Below, one piece after another: positions 62,307 through 64,000 of a stretch of 64,000 nt of DNA (position 1 is its first letter; every line of letters starts with the position of its first letter). The DNA is from Myxococcales bacterium (GTDB taxonomy: Bacteria; Myxococcota_A; Polyangia; Nannocystales; Nannocystaceae), in NCBI GenBank assembly GCA_020633315.1, contig JACKDV010000019.1, positions 108,081-172,080 of the forward strand, written 5' to 3'. The notes beneath the pieces are model-generated. The model was not told where the DNA came from. It ran no database searches and saw only the letters and a list, made by a program, of their open reading frames with translations. The position numbers and the translations under genes were made by a program.

Positions 62307-63112
62307 TCCGCCTGAGGAACCTCGCCCCCGAGGATCGAGCGCGCCTGAACGTGCGGCCGTACCCATCGCGGCCGGAGTACGTGCTGCTCGATCCTCCGGG
62401 CACGACCCCCAGCGGCTACTTCCGGGGCACGAGCGATGCCTACCTGGAGATCCCCGAGGCCGAGGCGTGGCAGCGCTTCCTCGCCGAGTGCTACCTGCCG
62501 CCGAGCGAGCGTCGCCTGCTGCTGCTGCAGCCCTGCTCGTGGGCCAAGCCCTACGACATGAGCGCCACGCTCCAGCCGCTGGCCGAGCTGTGCCGCCGCT
62601 ACCCCTTCGTCCACCGCGTGGTGATGTCCAACGTGGGGCTCGTGCCGGCCGAGCTCCAGATGAACCCGCTGTTCTGCGCCTACGACTGGGCACCACCGCA
62701 GGGCGAGGATCTCGACGAGGTACGCCGGCGCTACACGCTGCGCACGGTGCCTCGCATCGTCGACTACGTGGAGCAACACCTCGACCACTACGCGGCCGTG
62801 GTCCTCTACTCGCCCACCCCGGCGGGCGGCGCCCTGCTCCGAGCGCTGCGCCGGATCCCCCGTCCGCTGCTCACCGTGCCCGACGACAGCAGCTACGCCC
62901 GCATCCACGCCTATCCGCTGCGCGACCCCGACGACTGGGCGCGCCACCCCGCGGCGCTCGAGCACCTGCGTCGCGTGCTCGAGCGCGTGGAGGAGCGCTG
63001 GGCCGCGGTGGGCCTGCTGTCGGTGCGAGCCCGGGAGGAGCGGCCCCCGCCCCTGCCCCCCGAGCAGATGGGACGGTGGCAGTTCCCGCCCACGGAGGAA
63101 GCCACGCCGTGA
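62303..63112 (+). CDS. Stand-alone ArcS-like (DUF5591) enzyme
   Basis: The 269-aa product resembles the catalytic C-terminal domain (DUF5591) of archaeosine synthase ArcS. 'LLLLQPCSWAKPYDMSA' (P77-C78-S79..K82-P83-Y84) matches the ArcS P-C-S-x-x-K-P-Y motif, and 'MSNVGLVPAELQMNPLFCAYDW' matches the following G-L-V-P-x-E-L..YD block. In ArcS this domain adds lysine to the nitrile of preQ0 in tRNA. The TGT-like part of full ArcS is absent. The later Ser-His of ArcS is not kept ('ATLQPL'). The likely role is to couple an amine (perhaps a peptide lysine or a polyamine) to free or bound preQ0. Confidence 0.75.
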   Translation: MIRLRNLAPEDRARLNVRPYPSRPEYVLLDPPGTTPSGYFRGTSDAYLEIPEAEAWQRFLAECYLPPSERRLLLLQPCSWAKPYDMSATLQPLAELCRRYPFVHRVVMSNVGLVPAELQMNPLFCAYDWAPPQGEDLDEVRRRYTLRTVPRIVDYVEQHLDHYAAVVLYSPTPAGGALLRALRRIPRPLLTVPDDSSYARIHAYPLRDPDDWARHPAALEHLRRVLERVEERWAAVGLLSVRAREERPPPLPPEQMGRWQFPPTEEATP

Positions 63113-64000
63113 TCGACTACCGCTCGCTCTACGAGGCCTTCGTGGAGGCCGAGGCCGAGGCCGAGCGCCAGGCGCTGGGGGAGGAGCCCGGCGCCTGGGA
63201 TCGCGCGTGGCAGCTCGAGCACCGTCCCTCGTGGCTCGAGTTCCAGGCGCTGCTGTGGGAGGCACGACACGCCGCGTCGATCCAGGACGTGGTGACGACG
63301 ATGGGCACCGTGTGCGGGGCGCTCGCCCTGGTCGCGGTGCTGCGACGACACGCCGGCCTCGAGCTGGCGGACGACGGCACCCTGCGATGGCAGGCCCCGC
63401 TGTTCCCGACCCCGCCTGCGCCGGTGGTGGACGCAGCGACCGCGCCGGAGTGGATGACGACGCTTGCGGCCGACGCGGGCTTCGGCCAGCTGCGGACCTC
63501 CCTGCAGAGCTCCGAGAGGCGAGCGGTCGCCCTGCTGCGATCCCTCCCCCCGTTCGGACGGCGAGTGCTGCTGCTCGGAGACGACGACCTGACCTCGATC
63601 TTCATCGCCGCCCGGCGCCCCGGCGAGGTCGTCGTGGCCGATGTCGATCCGCGGGTGCTCGAAGCGGTGGATCGAGCCCGCCAGACCTGGGACCTGCCGC
63701 TGCGATCGATCGAGCTCGACGTACGCCGTCCGCTGCCGTCCGAGCTGCGGGGGGGCTTCGACGTGGTGCACCTCGATCCGATGGACGACGGCGTGTGGCT
63801 GGAGCTGTGGACCCAGCGAGCGATGGAGGCGTGCCGCGAGCAAGCGGGGGCGCGGATCGGGATCTCGGTGGCGCCGCGCCGCCTGGGCCGGCGCCTGATG
63901 GGCCTGCATGCCTTCCTCCAGCACGGAGGGTTCGCGCTGCACTCCCGCGACGCAGGGCTGGGCCGCTATCCGCTGCGCGACGTCGACGACGCGTTCTATC
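63109..64000 (+). CDS. DUF43/BpsA-like aminopropyltransferase-type protein, partial
   Basis: The gene starts with GTG overlapping the ArcS-like stop and runs past the end of the window; 297 codons are visible. 'RVLLLGDDDLTSIFIAA' (G157-D158-D159-D160-L-T-S163) and 'VVVADVDPRVLEAVD' match the signature of branched polyamine synthase BpsA, as does 'FDVVHLDPMDDG' (D223-P224), where BpsA has D-P-P-E-T. These enzymes move aminopropyl groups from decarboxylated SAM and are known mainly from thermophiles and archaea. The changed D-P-P-E-T means the reaction may differ. An N-terminal winged-helix-like part is visible before residue 110. Confidence 0.72.
   Translation, partial: MIDYRSLYEAFVEAEAEAERQALGEEPGAWDRAWQLEHRPSWLEFQALLWEARHAASIQDVVTTMGTVCGALALVAVLRRHAGLELADDGTLRWQAPLFPTPPAPVVDAATAPEWMTTLAADAGFGQLRTSLQSSERRAVALLRSLPPFGRRVLLLGDDDLTSIFIAARRPGEVVVADVDPRVLEAVDRARQTWDLPLRSIELDVRRPLPSELRGGFDVVHLDPMDDGVWLELWTQRAMEACREQAGARIGISVAPRRLGRRLMGLHAFLQHGGFALHSRDAGLGRYPLRDVDDAFY

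Overview
The window is chromosomal DNA of very high G+C with long codon-biased genes on both strands. It carries many lipoproteins with Cys-rich or DUF4215-type repeats, a Ser/Thr kinase fused to TPRs, LRR lipoproteins and DUF2169 proteins. This mix suggests a myxobacterium (Myxococcota), most likely of the Nannocystis/Plesiocystis/Enhygromyxa side. That is inference from gene content; no rRNA or marker gene is present.

Layout. 1-5.2 kb: the end of a methyltransferase-regulatory-domain gene, then a type VI secretion-type module with two DUF2169 proteins. 5.4-17.3 kb: an acyl-CoA dehydrogenase, a DUF2914 protein, a junction where two convergent genes (a thioesterase and a glycerophosphodiester phosphodiesterase) are both cut off, LRR and DUF4215 lipoproteins, an AhpD-like gene with an in-frame UGA followed by an fdhF-like SECIS hairpin, a GlcD-like flavoenzyme, and a lower-GC two-gene cassette (PD-(D/E)XK nuclease plus TOPRIM-like protein). 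17.3-27.7 kb: a scattered lipid-type cluster with a flavin halogenase-like protein, a desaturase, a FAD amine-oxidase-like enzyme, ACP, KAS III, a fatty acid hydroxylase, FabZ and a hexapeptide acyltransferase. 27.7-54.5 kb: tRNA-Leu(UAG), RNA-modification enzymes (SpoU, TrmO, RluA), a 1-Cys peroxiredoxin facing a Fur-family regulator that lacks the usual zinc Cys pairs, a cNMP-TGS-uridine kinase fusion, several lipoproteins, a CYTH protein, a tandem pair of coiled-coil proteins ending at a strong hairpin, and a kinase-TPR protein.

54.5-64 kb is the most striking part. A 56-residue peptide gene with a strong RBS is followed by a 13-bp GC-rich hairpin and then by ten tightly coupled genes, most with ATGA or GTGA overlaps: queC, queE, folE2, a GT2 glycosyltransferase, a PIG-L deacetylase, a NodU/CmcH carbamoyltransferase, two methyltransferases, a stand-alone protein resembling the catalytic domain (DUF5591) of archaeosine synthase ArcS, and a DUF43/BpsA-like aminopropyltransferase-type protein that runs off the window. 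FolE2, QueE and QueC supply three of the four steps from GTP to preQ0; QueD is not seen. ArcS-type enzymes add an amine to the preQ0 nitrile. I infer an undescribed 7-deazaguanine natural product or a deazaguanine-modified peptide pathway. No tRNA-guanine transglycosylase lies in the visible part, which argues against a plain tRNA or DNA modification role.
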